This document shows, piece by piece, positions 30,238-40,830 of a DNA stretch of 64,000 bases; positions within the stretch are counted from its first letter, which is position 1; each line of letters begins with the position of its first letter. Position numbers and translations under genes: made by a program. Origin of the DNA: Nitrospinae bacterium CG11_big_fil_rev_8_21_14_0_20_45_15 (GTDB taxonomy: Bacteria > Nitrospinota > Nitrospinia > Nitrospinales > VA-1); NCBI GenBank assembly GCA_002787235.1, contig PCWG01000033.1, positions 188,438-252,437 on the forward strand, read 5' to 3'. The notes beneath the pieces were generated by a model that worked only from the letters and a program-made list of their open reading frames with translations, was not told where the DNA came from and did not search any database.

Positions 30238-31671
30238 ATGACAGAATTCAGCGGTACGACCGCCTTTGTATTTTTCATTTATGTTCTGATCATGCTTGCA
30301 ATAGGGTGGAGGTCGTCGCGTGGCACTCAGACCTCTGAAGGCTTTTTTTTAGCAGACCGTTCGTTCAAAGCCTGGGTCACCGCCATTGGCTCCACTGCCA
30401 GTTCGGAAAGTGCCTGGGCGGTTTTGGGAACGGTTGGGATGGCCTATAAAGATGGATTCTCAGTTTTCTGGTTTCTTCCAGGTTGTTTGTTGGGTTATGC
30501 ACTGAACTGGTTTTGTATTGCCGAACGGTTGCGCAAGATTTCCCGTGAATCGAATGCCATCACCCTGCCGGATTATTTCCAATCTTATTTTCAAGACTCC
30601 ACACATACCTTGCGGATCTTGTCCGCCGTCATCATCTTTTCTTGCATGATGGCTTATATCGCGGCGCAATTGACGGCAATCGGAAAGACCTTCGATGCTG
30701 TTTTTGGAGTCCCCCATATTCTGAGTATCCCTGTGGGAGGGGCCATTGTCATTGGTTATACGATGACGGGTGGGTTCCGCGCAGTTGCCTGGACGGATTT
30801 TGTGCAAGGGCTCATCATGGCTTGCGGGCTGGTTTTGCTATCGCTCGTTGCACTGAACGCTTTGGGTGGGTTTTCGAGCATGGTGCAAAAGGTGAATGTC
30901 GTGGATCCTGTAGCGTTGACCTGGATGGGTGGAAAGAGTGTCAGCGCATTCTTTGGGATGGTGATTGGTTTGTTGGGAATCGGTCTGGGTTATCCCGGGC
31001 AACCGCATGTGTTGAATCGTTATATGGCGGCGAAAGATTCCCGCACGATTCGTTTGGGCGTCTGGATTGCATTGGGCTGGGGGTTGACAATGTATAGCTC
31101 GGCGATCCTGCTTGGGATTTGTGGCAAAGTGTTGTTTCCCGGTTTGGAAGATCCCGAACACCTTTTTCCGCTTGCGGCGCAAAGCCTCCTGCCGACGGTT
31201 CTGGGTGCGATTGTATTGACAGGCGTGCTGGCGGCTATCATGTCAACAGTAAGTGCACAAATCATTGTGGCAACATCGACGATGGCGCACGACGTTTATT
31301 CTAAAATTTTAAATCGTGAAGCGGATGCCCGATCGATCGTTTTTATCAGCCGGGCGACTGTTCTGGTTTTAGGTGTCGGCTCCTGTCTCGTTGCACTTGG
31401 CGAGACACATGTGATTTTCTGGTTCGTGTTGTTTGCATGGTCGGGTTTGGGCGCGAGTTTCGGACCCCTCATGCTCTGGACTTTGTATTCGAAGAAGGTA
31501 ACTCGCAAGGGTGCGATTGCAGGAATGTTAACGGGGTTTTCAGTGACGGTGCTATGGAAAATAACGGGACTTTCGGAAAGCGTGATCTACGAGTTGCCAC
31601 CTGCTTTTTTTCTCTCTGCTCTGGTCATCTGGTTTTTCAACCGCTCTGAAGTGTCTGTTGATCAAGCGTAA
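30238..31671 (+). CDS. Sodium:solute symporter family (PutP-like)
   Basis: SSF features: GFFLADRSFKAWVTAIGSTASSESAWAVLGTVGMAYKDGFSVFW, GGFRAVAWTDFVQGLIM, GYPGQPHVLNRYMAAKD. The track start 30187 is a TTG inside the palindrome; ATG 30238 is more plausible. Confidence 0.9.
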   Translation: MTEFSGTTAFVFFIYVLIMLAIGWRSSRGTQTSEGFFLADRSFKAWVTAIGSTASSESAWAVLGTVGMAYKDGFSVFWFLPGCLLGYALNWFCIAERLRKISRESNAITLPDYFQSYFQDSTHTLRILSAVIIFSCMMAYIAAQLTAIGKTFDAVFGVPHILSIPVGGAIVIGYTMTGGFRAVAWTDFVQGLIMACGLVLLSLVALNALGGFSSMVQKVNVVDPVALTWMGGKSVSAFFGMVIGLLGIGLGYPGQPHVLNRYMAAKDSRTIRLGVWIALGWGLTMYSSAILLGICGKVLFPGLEDPEHLFPLAAQSLLPTVLGAIVLTGVLAAIMSTVSAQIIVATSTMAHDVYSKILNREADARSIVFISRATVLVLGVGSCLVALGETHVIFWFVLFAWSGLGASFGPLMLWTLYSKKVTRKGAIAGMLTGFSVTVLWKITGLSESVIYELPPAFFLSALVIWFFNRSEVSVDQA

Positions 31672-33529
31672 AGATTCTAGCCTTTCATTTTTAGAAAGCA
31701 GAAGAGTGTCGTCTTTGAGACAAAGAATATTTTATTTTATTCCCATAGTGGCTGTGAACTTTTGGGTCTATTTTCCTGCGCTTTACCATTTTCCCCGTGC
31801 TGACACCTTTATGTATACCGGGAGTGTTGCAGGGAAAGAGGGATTCTTTGAATTGGTCTTCGGTCAGTATTCGTTGAATCGCAATATGTTGTTCAATGCG
31901 GGGGATAGCTTTTTATTTCGCCCAGTTTATTATGCCTGGCTGGGATTTGAAAAATGGTCGTCGGGCTACGATTTTTTTTATTGGCATCTTTTGGGTTGTG
32001 GACTTCACCTGTTATTGATGTGGTTTGTTTTGAAGTTATTTTATCTCGTACGGGGAGATATCTTTTCGATCATTGGAACATTGTTTTGTTCCACGCTATT
32101 CATTGGAATGGATGCAGTGATTTGGGAAATAGTCACTCCCTATCTTTGGGGTTTTGTGTTTTTGTTCTGCGCTCTCAACGCTATTTACGAGCAGAAACCC
32201 GGGCTGTTGCCTAACACGCAGAAAATCATTTGGGCAACGTTTTTTTTGACTGTAGGAACTTTTGCTTATGAATTGATAATCCCATTTGGAATGGTTTTTT
32301 CATTTTATTTATGGCTATGTCTTGGAAGATTGAAAATCAATGAACATTTTTATACGACTGAAACGGTATATAAAACCCCCTGGTTTTGGATTGCACTGCC
32401 TTGTTTGGCACCGCTGATTTATTTGTCCGTCGATTGTTTAGATAGTTTTTTTAATCCGTACAATTCCGGGGTGATTCATGTCTTGGGAAACGAAAATCTT
32501 TCCAGGACCTTGCCTTATGCTTTCATACTTACGAGTTGGTATTTATTTGCAGGTCTCTTTCCATATTTATACGATGTGACGGCTGGCGATCGGCTGATTG
32601 CGCAAGTACCGAAATTTTTACAAGAACTCCCGGGTGTGTTTCAATTCAACGGTGGAATAAATGCCATTTCTATCACCACGGGAGTGATAATCGTTGGAAT
32701 GATTTGGGCAATCTTACGACCGGGAAGAGACAACGTCAAGCGTTGGTTGCAACGTCCTGATTGGAATTGGCGTTTCAGTTTATTTGCTTTCATGCTGTTG
32801 GGAATGCTTATTACGGGGCTGGTTTTGGGGCGAATGAATGAGCGTGGAATTGGCTATATGTTGAGTTGTGGTCATTATCCGTATTTTTTCTGGTTATTTT
32901 TTGTTCTTCTTCTAATTTCTTTAGTGCCCTCGAATAAGAGTTCTCAAAGAGTTCATTCCCATTTCATTAAGTGGAGTTTCGGGGGATTGTGTGTCTTACT
33001 CATTAGTCTGAATTCGTTGCGTGTTTATGACATGAATTTGAGAACTCAAAGCAAATTTTTTCCTGTGGGGGAGGTTATGCAAAGCCTTGACCGTTTTGTT
33101 CAGAGAAAAAAAATAGAACCCGGCTTTTCTTTTAAAATCATCAAAGCATCGGTTTACGATCAAAATTTATTTTGGTTGCACAAGCAAGATGGAGCGCGTG
33201 AGCAGAATTGGAATATGTCCGGCGCGCTCTATTGGAATTATATGGATGATGTTGCCCCTAAATACTTGATGATTGCGAAACCTGCAAGCCTTGGAGGCAT
33301 TTACACCGAAATTCCAGTCGAGTTTTTGAAAAACTCCTGGGAGTCTTTTCGCAAATTCCGAGGTTATAGAATTTTTGAGTACAATGGGGCTTCTTATGGC
33401 ATATTCAGCTCGACTCATGAATGGAATGCCAAGAATATTTTTCAGTCTGGCAAGGCAGTATTGTGTGAAGTTTCAGTAGAAGAAATAGTTGTAAAAATTG
33501 AAAAGAAAATTCCAACCAGTACGCTATAA
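31658..33529 (+). CDS. Polytopic membrane protein, glycosyltransferase-like (GT-C type) hypothetical
   Basis: 623 aa, many TM helices, long soluble C-terminus; GT-C call is by general architecture only. Confidence 0.6.
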   Translation: MIKRKDSSLSFLESRRVSSLRQRIFYFIPIVAVNFWVYFPALYHFPRADTFMYTGSVAGKEGFFELVFGQYSLNRNMLFNAGDSFLFRPVYYAWLGFEKWSSGYDFFYWHLLGCGLHLLLMWFVLKLFYLVRGDIFSIIGTLFCSTLFIGMDAVIWEIVTPYLWGFVFLFCALNAIYEQKPGLLPNTQKIIWATFFLTVGTFAYELIIPFGMVFSFYLWLCLGRLKINEHFYTTETVYKTPWFWIALPCLAPLIYLSVDCLDSFFNPYNSGVIHVLGNENLSRTLPYAFILTSWYLFAGLFPYLYDVTAGDRLIAQVPKFLQELPGVFQFNGGINAISITTGVIIVGMIWAILRPGRDNVKRWLQRPDWNWRFSLFAFMLLGMLITGLVLGRMNERGIGYMLSCGHYPYFFWLFFVLLLISLVPSNKSSQRVHSHFIKWSFGGLCVLLISLNSLRVYDMNLRTQSKFFPVGEVMQSLDRFVQRKKIEPGFSFKIIKASVYDQNLFWLHKQDGAREQNWNMSGALYWNYMDDVAPKYLMIAKPASLGGIYTEIPVEFLKNSWESFRKFRGYRIFEYNGASYGIFSSTHEWNAKNIFQSGKAVLCEVSVEEIVVKIEKKIPTSTL

Positions 33530-34766
33530 CACCATGCTCAATTTCTATGGACATGTGAAAAATTCTTGTCGGCAGACAATCATTTATGGTCCTGTCTTTT
33601 TTCTCGGTGTATTTTCTGCTTCGGTCCTGGTGTTGTTATTATTCTTAACATCGAACAAGGCGGTCGGTATTTTTTTGTCCAATCAATTTCGTTACGATTA
33701 TTATCAATTATGGGATAACCAGATTGCAAAATCGCCTTATTTTGTAGATTGGAGCGGGATTGAATTGGATGCAGGTTCACTTCGATCTCAATATTATATT
33801 CGCAAGCACCGGCCCAGTTTTTATTACTCTTATTTCGGCATTAATTTTAAACCTGACCGCTGGTCTACCTTCCTTACTTTGTCCCCAAAGGTTAAATTTG
33901 CAGGTTATGATCAGCATTACTTCAAGCGGTCCATTGACTCAATTTTTGAGAATCCAGAATTTAATCTGCAGTCGCGTCCTGTTAAAAAAGTTAAAGAGAA
34001 ATGGTTGGCTTTAAAGAAAATTGATGTGTTGTTTGAAAAAATCCAATTGAGAAATATTTGGATTGAAATGGTGCAGGCCGGATGGGATTTTCGAATCAAA
34101 GAAGTGCTGGTAAAAAACCTTTACATTAAAAAAGGGCAAATATTTTTTGACTCTTTGATGATGCTTGGGCCGGATTTTGAATTGCATGCATCCCGGCCTT
34201 ATGTTCGAGGTAAGGTTCAATCTGGCAACCTGCAATTGAATTTGATGCCTGCGTATGGCGGAGCATTAAAGCAGAGGATTGCATTGGTGGGGAATTTTAC
34301 CAGTACCTTAAATCACCTGAGATTTAATTTGGTGGGTCTGGACGGTCGTATCGCCATCAAGTCCGATGAGCAGGGTCAACACAGATTGATCTTTAAAGAT
34401 TTCCCGGTGGACGATTATTTTCCCGATGCAGGTTTGAATAAAATTTTAGCAGCTGAATTTGTTTTCGGGCGTGAATATGATTTTGATCCTGGTGAGTGGA
34501 TGGTGGATTTGGCTCAGGTCGCAGTAAATGGTGATACGTTTGAAATTACTCCTAAGGTGTACATGATTAAAAAAGAGCAAGAGGGTGGCGACCCTCAACA
34601 CCGAATATTTCTATACCAGGCGCGTTTGAGTGGCATAACTCAAGATCGGTCAAAAGTTTTAAATTGGGTTTGGGAGAGTGTGTATTTCCCGAAAAAAGAA
34701 ATCCCGGCTTGGAAACTTGTAGGTTCTGCCAAAACAGAAATCAAAGTCAAAGTTTCGACGAATTAA
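33498..34766 (+). CDS. Hypothetical envelope protein with one N-terminal TM
   Basis: N-terminal TM (VFFLGVFSASVLVLLLFLTSN), large beta-rich-looking remainder; true start may be ATG 33534. Confidence 0.55.
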   Translation: MKRKFQPVRYNTMLNFYGHVKNSCRQTIIYGPVFFLGVFSASVLVLLLFLTSNKAVGIFLSNQFRYDYYQLWDNQIAKSPYFVDWSGIELDAGSLRSQYYIRKHRPSFYYSYFGINFKPDRWSTFLTLSPKVKFAGYDQHYFKRSIDSIFENPEFNLQSRPVKKVKEKWLALKKIDVLFEKIQLRNIWIEMVQAGWDFRIKEVLVKNLYIKKGQIFFDSLMMLGPDFELHASRPYVRGKVQSGNLQLNLMPAYGGALKQRIALVGNFTSTLNHLRFNLVGLDGRIAIKSDEQGQHRLIFKDFPVDDYFPDAGLNKILAAEFVFGREYDFDPGEWMVDLAQVAVNGDTFEITPKVYMIKKEQEGGDPQHRIFLYQARLSGITQDRSKVLNWVWESVYFPKKEIPAWKLVGSAKTEIKVKVSTN

Positions 34767-34784
34767 ATCTTTCCCCGCAAAAAT

Positions 34785-37136
34785 ATGAAAATCATAGCCA
34801 TTCTCCTCGCGGGTTTTTCTTTCCCAGTCTTCCTTGGCTATTTTATTTTTTTTAATGACAAAGCAACGCCATTGTTGACGCTGGCCATCGTTTTCTCGGT
34901 GGCACCTGCATATTGTTGGCGCAAGACAAGGTCTTTGACCCTGCCCATTATAGGATTGCTATTCCTTCATAGTCTTTTTTTTAGAACGTATCTCAATGGG
35001 GGGGTATCGCTTTGTCATGATTCTTATACAGCAACAAAGCTGACGTCATTTCTTAGAGAATGGCATGTGGAGGGATTTGATTTAGGTTGGAACCCTTTTT
35101 TAGGTGCGGGACAACCGTTGTATTTGTTTTCAAATTTTTTACATTATTTAGTGTCAGAGTTTTTTATTCAATACAGCAGAATTTTTGATTTGGAAATCAG
35201 CGACAATCAATTGAACAATCTGATTTTCATATCGGGACATTATTATGCATCCGTTGGATTGGTATTATTACTACGATTATTGGTTTCCAATGCGGTTCTG
35301 ACCTTATTTGGAATGAGTGCCTTTCTGTTTGGAGGATTATTTTATAATAATATTGTCCAACACTATGCGACTCAAATAGTTTACCCAATTGTTTATTCCC
35401 TGTTTTTTCTAGTTCATTTTTTAAAGTACCGCAGGGTATCCAGCCTGTTCCTTTTCTTTTTATTTTTTGGGGGCTTCGCCAATAATTATATTCCCGTTTA
35501 CTTTGGGATTCCGTTGGTGCTGTTTTTCTTGTCCTGGTGTGTTGCCCAACCAACCAATGGGTTGCCTTTGAAGCAGTGGCTACAGGCGATTCGTAAAAAA
35601 ATATTCACAATACCTTTGCTAGCGAAGATTCCACAGCTTGTTTTGTGTGGGATCATCTTTTTGATTACAGCCGGCCCCATTGCTTTTTTGTACCTTGAAA
35701 TAGGTGACTATGTGAGTCCCACTCGTGGATTTAATGAGGCAGGAGATGTTAATACGCAGGGATATGGAACTCAAGGATCAGTCAATGCTCCATTGACGGG
35801 ATACAAAATTTTGTATGAAAAGAAAGGTGATCCCGGGCGCGGCGGGATCCCGTTTCATCATACAAGCTTCATCGGGATTCCCACGTTCTTATTTGTTGGG
35901 CTTCCTTTTTTCTTATTGCTTCAAAGGACGAAAAAGGAAAATTCATTTTCAGGTTATAGAGAATTCTGGTCACGTGTTTTTGCGATAGCACTGGTTGCGG
36001 TCATGATAATGGGTGCGGGTAAAGACTCTTCTTTTTGGAGTGTCTATGTGGATTATCTGCCCTTTGGCAGTACCATTCGTCATTCAGCAGGTTTTGCGGC
36101 TATCGGAACTGTATTCGTTATTATTTTATCGGTTTGTGGTTTTCATTTGTTTTTAAATCGCCATATCCCATTTTTTCAGAAGTTGTTATCTCTTGGATTT
36201 GGTTTGATGTTTTTGATGTTTGCTGATTTGAACGCCATAGACGCGAGTGTGACAGTGGTGTCAGGGCTGGGTCTCCTGGTTACCCTATTTATTATCCATG
36301 GTAAAAAATGCAAACAGTCTGTTCTAACTTTCATACCGCTCTTTTTTTTACTCGTATTGTTTGTTGATCTTGGCGTTTATACCTTCAAATACACCTCTTT
36401 GGGATTTTGTGAACTCCGTGAAGAGCCACCAGAAACGTTTGTTTATCCTCATATCTGGAAATCAGTATGTGATCCGTGTACAGACCCGATTCCATTCAAT
36501 CTTCACCCAATAAGAGACAAGGAAATTATATGGTCGCACCCCAACGATGATTTTATGTTTTTGCTTCAGAAAAATTTTGGGACTTTTTTAAAGGATGTGG
36601 TTCGCCCCATTGGAAATTTACAAGGCGACCTTTTTTATATCTTGCGGAATAAGGAGGATTGGGACCCCACCCAGTTAAAAACTATTCCTGACCCATCAAG
36701 TTCATTTTTAAAGTTGCAGTTGCCAGAATTTGGAGAGATTGAATGGGCTGAAGAGGTTTCTCCAAACAGGATCGAGATTGTTGTATCTGCGAGAAACCCA
36801 GCATGGTTGCTCAGGATGGAAAATTTTCACACGAGTTGGAAAGCATTTGTTGACGGGGAGGAAGTGGATATTGCGAAAGTGAAACCAGATTTTCAGATGA
36901 TCAGGCTTCCTTCAGGAAGACATCGTGTGGAATTCATATTTACATCAAACTATACAAAGATTAGGAATGCTTCTTTATTTGCAGTGACGGCAGGTTGGAT
37001 ATTTATGTTGATCTGGATGGGGAATGGCGCAGGTGAGATTACGATTCGAGGAGGTGGACGATTGACTGAGAATCAATGTGTCTGGATATTGAATTCTATC
37101 CTTGGGGCTCTGTTAATCTACCTCTGGCTTATTTGA
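34785..37136 (+). CDS. YfhO-like large polytopic membrane protein
   Basis: 783 aa, ~12 TM; C-terminal NPAWLLRMENFHTSWKAFVDGEEVDIAKVKPDFQMIRLPSGRHRVEFIFTSNYTKI matches the YfhO-type C-terminal pattern. Confidence 0.7.
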   Translation: MKIIAILLAGFSFPVFLGYFIFFNDKATPLLTLAIVFSVAPAYCWRKTRSLTLPIIGLLFLHSLFFRTYLNGGVSLCHDSYTATKLTSFLREWHVEGFDLGWNPFLGAGQPLYLFSNFLHYLVSEFFIQYSRIFDLEISDNQLNNLIFISGHYYASVGLVLLLRLLVSNAVLTLFGMSAFLFGGLFYNNIVQHYATQIVYPIVYSLFFLVHFLKYRRVSSLFLFFLFFGGFANNYIPVYFGIPLVLFFLSWCVAQPTNGLPLKQWLQAIRKKIFTIPLLAKIPQLVLCGIIFLITAGPIAFLYLEIGDYVSPTRGFNEAGDVNTQGYGTQGSVNAPLTGYKILYEKKGDPGRGGIPFHHTSFIGIPTFLFVGLPFFLLLQRTKKENSFSGYREFWSRVFAIALVAVMIMGAGKDSSFWSVYVDYLPFGSTIRHSAGFAAIGTVFVIILSVCGFHLFLNRHIPFFQKLLSLGFGLMFLMFADLNAIDASVTVVSGLGLLVTLFIIHGKKCKQSVLTFIPLFFLLVLFVDLGVYTFKYTSLGFCELREEPPETFVYPHIWKSVCDPCTDPIPFNLHPIRDKEIIWSHPNDDFMFLLQKNFGTFLKDVVRPIGNLQGDLFYILRNKEDWDPTQLKTIPDPSSSFLKLQLPEFGEIEWAEEVSPNRIEIVVSARNPAWLLRMENFHTSWKAFVDGEEVDIAKVKPDFQMIRLPSGRHRVEFIFTSNYTKIRNASLFAVTAGWIFMLIWMGNGAGEITIRGGGRLTENQCVWILNSILGALLIYLWLI

Positions 37137-37165
37137 GAGGGAAATATTTGTCGTCATTGCTGGCA

Positions 37166-39097
37166 TCAAGGCAAATCACTTTCCGATAGAGAAGCGGGGA
37201 GCAGGCTGAAGCCTGCCGAGTTGTCTGCGGGTGTCAGGGATTGAGTCTTTTGTTTTTGAATAGAATTTAAAAATTCCTGTGTTTCATTAGCCAACTGGGT
37301 TTGTCTCGATCTTGAAAATAGGGAAAAAGCTTTGCGCCCGTAAAGTTCGGCATTTTTAAAGTCACCCATGCCCTCATAAATTTCTCCCAGAATCATGCTC
37401 AAACGACCATCCAAAGGGCGTCTTTCCAAAGCCATCTTATAAGCCACGATGGCAAGCTCTGCTCCACCAGGAATCAGATCGGAATCTTTTTTAAATAACA
37501 GCGATCTGTCTGCTCTGTTCAATGAATCCAGAAAGCGTTGCGAGTCCATATAAAGGTTTCCTAATTGCATCAATGCCGGGGTTTCTGAAACCTGCCGGCG
37601 CACCAGTTTTTGCTGGATGCCTTTGATCTCAGTAGAAAATTTTCGCAGTACGGCTCGCTGGCCTTCGTGGCGTTCCTCTTCGAGCTTGCGCAAGCGTTCA
37701 AGTTCTCTCTCCTGTGCAAGGTCTTCCTCGTCAAGAGCTTCTTCCGCAAGAAAAATATCTCCTGCTTCGAGTTGTTTGAAACCACGTATGCCTGCAACAG
37801 ACTTGGCTTTCCGTCCTAAATTTTGTTCAGCACCTTGACCGCCTTTTTCGCCCTCTACCCCGGCCTGTTTCGCAAGTGTAAACTTTCGACCTCTGGTTAT
37901 ACGCTCAGCTTCTTTTTTTTGGCCGGATGATTTGGAAATTTGTTTTTTTTCTGTCGAAGATTGTCCTCGTAGTTTTATTTGAGCACTCTCTTTTCCAATC
38001 CGGCGTTTATCCCGTCTTAGTTTATCATTGTATTTAGGAGAGGCTTGACGCTTGAGTCTATTGGTAATTTTTGTTTGTTGTCTCTCTTTAATTTCTTTTG
38101 TATTGGTTTTGGCGACACGCAATTGCCGGTTCCCTGTTTTCCGTGCATTTTTGATCACGGATTCTTGTTCGAGTTTCTCTTTAATCAACTGTCCTCTGTT
38201 GGCAATCTGATTATCAATCAAATTTCTTTTGACCTTTTCGCCAATATTATGTGATTGGGTTTTATGTTTCCGCATTTCGTCCAAAACAGAAGAAGTATCT
38301 GCAAGAGATGTTTTTTTCGCATCCTGGGCGATCCCGCGAAAAATTTCTTTTGAGTCTGCCAACACATCAGAAGTGCCTGCAAGAGCAGATTTTTTTGCAT
38401 CATGGGTGATGTTTAGAATCTCTTTTTTGGCTTTTTCTTGTTCGATTCGCGCCTTTTGCAACCCAGAGGCAATTTCTTTTCTAACTTCTTGTAAAAGCCG
38501 TTGTTGTTCATTTTTATCGATCGCATTATCGGTTTTGGATTGCTCAAGGATTTTTGCATTTTCCTCATTTATTTTGTTGTATTCACTTCTGGATTCCACG
38601 ATTGCCTTGTTCATCTCGTCAGTACTTTTGGCGGAAATATCTTTTTGTTCCTGTAATGCAGCGGCGGCATCTTCTTGAATTTTTTTTGCAGAAGATTTGT
38701 AATCTTCCAGATCCTTTTTTGTCTTTTCTCTTTCTTTAATCGCTTCGTTTCTTACTGTGTTTAGAATATTGGAACTGCCCCCTTGTTCTTGAGCCATTTC
38801 CCTTTTAAGCTCGGCCATTTCTTTTTTTAGCTTTATTTGTTCCAGCCGGATTTCTTCTTTGATTTCTTCAATCAAAGCCTTAACTTCTTCTTTAATTCCA
38901 TCCAGTTCTTCTTTCAGAGCTTGTTTTTCTGCCTGTTCATCTTTAGGGATGGCCGCAAATGCGGTCCCTGTATGAAGAAAAACGAGAATAAAAGCAGTGA
39001 TCAATGGGATGAAACGAATCATAATTTCATTGGGAGTCGTATGAGCTAATGTTTTAGTCTGAATACGTTTTATTGTGTGAAATACTCCTGCTTGCAA
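37166..39097 (-). CDS. Secreted coiled-coil/TPR protein
   Basis: Signal-like segment (FIPLITAFILVFLHTGTAFAA), long charged coiled coil, C-terminal TPR-like region. Confidence 0.65.
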   Translation of the reverse strand: MQAGVFHTIKRIQTKTLAHTTPNEIMIRFIPLITAFILVFLHTGTAFAAIPKDEQAEKQALKEELDGIKEEVKALIEEIKEEIRLEQIKLKKEMAELKREMAQEQGGSSNILNTVRNEAIKEREKTKKDLEDYKSSAKKIQEDAAAALQEQKDISAKSTDEMNKAIVESRSEYNKINEENAKILEQSKTDNAIDKNEQQRLLQEVRKEIASGLQKARIEQEKAKKEILNITHDAKKSALAGTSDVLADSKEIFRGIAQDAKKTSLADTSSVLDEMRKHKTQSHNIGEKVKRNLIDNQIANRGQLIKEKLEQESVIKNARKTGNRQLRVAKTNTKEIKERQQTKITNRLKRQASPKYNDKLRRDKRRIGKESAQIKLRGQSSTEKKQISKSSGQKKEAERITRGRKFTLAKQAGVEGEKGGQGAEQNLGRKAKSVAGIRGFKQLEAGDIFLAEEALDEEDLAQERELERLRKLEEERHEGQRAVLRKFSTEIKGIQQKLVRRQVSETPALMQLGNLYMDSQRFLDSLNRADRSLLFKKDSDLIPGGAELAIVAYKMALERRPLDGRLSMILGEIYEGMGDFKNAELYGRKAFSLFSRSRQTQLANETQEFLNSIQKQKTQSLTPADNSAGFSLLPASLSESDLP

Positions 39098-39325
39098 ACC
39101 ACTGTACTTGTAATTGAGTGTTTTGCGAATGAAGTCTTATCTTACCAAAGTATCGGCACTTGAGCGAAAACCTTGAAAATGGAATGTCTTTTTAAAGGGT
39201 AGCACTTTGGCAAAGGTGCAAATTTAGAAAAAGCTTCTTTGTCTTGATAAATTAGTTTACACTGCAAGACGGTGTTTCACAATGTGCGGGCTTTATTAAA
39301 AATTACAATTGGTTTTTCACAACTC

Positions 39326-40609
39326 ATGCTGGATCGGCTTATAAAAATTCTGTTGGTTGAGGACGATGAAGACGATATTTTTCTTTTTCGTGAGTTGATC
39401 AGTGGGGAGGAGTTGAATCCGTCTCCTATAATAAGTATCCGCCAATCAGGTGGCACCGTTCTGGAATTTTTGGACAAAGAAGACTGTGATATTTGTTTTT
39501 TCGACTATCGTCTGGGGGCCACTGATGGAATTGATCTGATCACAAAGGTGCGTGAAAAGCATTCACATATTCCAATCATCCTTTTAACAGGAATGGGCGA
39601 TCAGAAAGTTGCTGTTGAGGCAATGAAGGCGGGTGCAAACGATTACCTTTCAAAAGAAAAGTTAACGGGCGAATCACTGATTCATAGTATGCGATATTGT
39701 TTGGAGATTGCTGAGGAGGCGAAAAAACGCAAGCAGGCAGAAGAAGAGTTGCGACAATCTCATTTGCAACTGATAAGTGCCCACCAAAAATCTCAGGAAT
39801 CTCTCAAAAAACTTCAAAATGCTCAAAACCAGATTTTAATTTCGGAAAAACTGGCAGGAGTAGGGCGATTGGCGGCAGGTATTTGCCACGAAATACTCAA
39901 TCCCCTGAATATCATTTCTGGCCATTCACAGGCCTTGATGATGGAGAGAGGGAAAGACAGTGCCTTGATGCAGGATCTTAAATCCATTATGGAAGAGATT
40001 CACAGAATACAGAAAATCATCAGCAGTCTTTTGAAGTTTTCTCGTAAGGATGGGGTGGAACTGAAGCCTGTAAATTTGAAGGCTGAACTTGAATCTGTCT
40101 TGTTAGTGGTGGAGAAAGATTTACAGTTGGGGGGAATCGTTTTGGACAGCTGTATTGGTGCTGATTTACCGGAAGCCCTCATTGATGCGGGACGTATGCG
40201 ACAAGTTTTTTTAAATCTAATCAACAATGCTAAACATTCCATGCCTGCGGGGGGGACATTAACACTCACCACAGAAGTTCTCACCAAGGAAAGGCGTTTG
40301 TATAAGCGTAGCGGTAAAGTTCCATTGAACCCCAATATCATAAGAATAAAATTTTCGGATACGGGGATTGGTATTAAAGCGGTGGATATGAAAAATATAT
40401 TTGAACCTTTTTTCACAACCAAGCCCGAAGATCAGGGAACGGGCCTGGGATTAGCCATTTGTCACTCTATTGTCAGCAAGCATGGTGGAACTCTTGATGT
40501 TGAAAGTGTCTGGGGTGAAGGCTCTACATTTTGTATTGATTTGCCTATCATCACCACTATGGAAGAAAATACAATCCTAAACGACTCCGAAGACAGCTCT
40601 GATTTTTAG
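39326..40609 (+). CDS. Response regulator-histidine kinase hybrid (REC + HisKA + HATPase)
   Basis: KILLVEDDEDD, FFDYRLG, ILLTGMG; H-box AAGICHEILNPLNIISGHSQ; G-boxes. Track starts at 39272; the internal Met at 39326 precedes the REC domain. Confidence 0.85.
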   Translation: MLDRLIKILLVEDDEDDIFLFRELISGEELNPSPIISIRQSGGTVLEFLDKEDCDICFFDYRLGATDGIDLITKVREKHSHIPIILLTGMGDQKVAVEAMKAGANDYLSKEKLTGESLIHSMRYCLEIAEEAKKRKQAEEELRQSHLQLISAHQKSQESLKKLQNAQNQILISEKLAGVGRLAAGICHEILNPLNIISGHSQALMMERGKDSALMQDLKSIMEEIHRIQKIISSLLKFSRKDGVELKPVNLKAELESVLLVVEKDLQLGGIVLDSCIGADLPEALIDAGRMRQVFLNLINNAKHSMPAGGTLTLTTEVLTKERRLYKRSGKVPLNPNIIRIKFSDTGIGIKAVDMKNIFEPFFTTKPEDQGTGLGLAICHSIVSKHGGTLDVESVWGEGSTFCIDLPIITTMEENTILNDSEDSSDF

Positions 40610-40830
40610 TAAATCAGCGGGGGCAAAGCAAAATCCAAACCTCTCCAAGTTTTTTTCCCATCGCAGTTCTCTCCTTAAAGCGGGTCCGGGTAAAATTTAC
40701 CGATAGTGGAATTTCTTTCCGGTGTCAATCCCCCAAATTCAGATACTTTCCATTCTTGAGTTTTTTTAAATCGTTTGTTTATGTTTATTTAGATTAATTT
40801 CTATGGTTTGGCACAAGCTTTGCTATTTGA

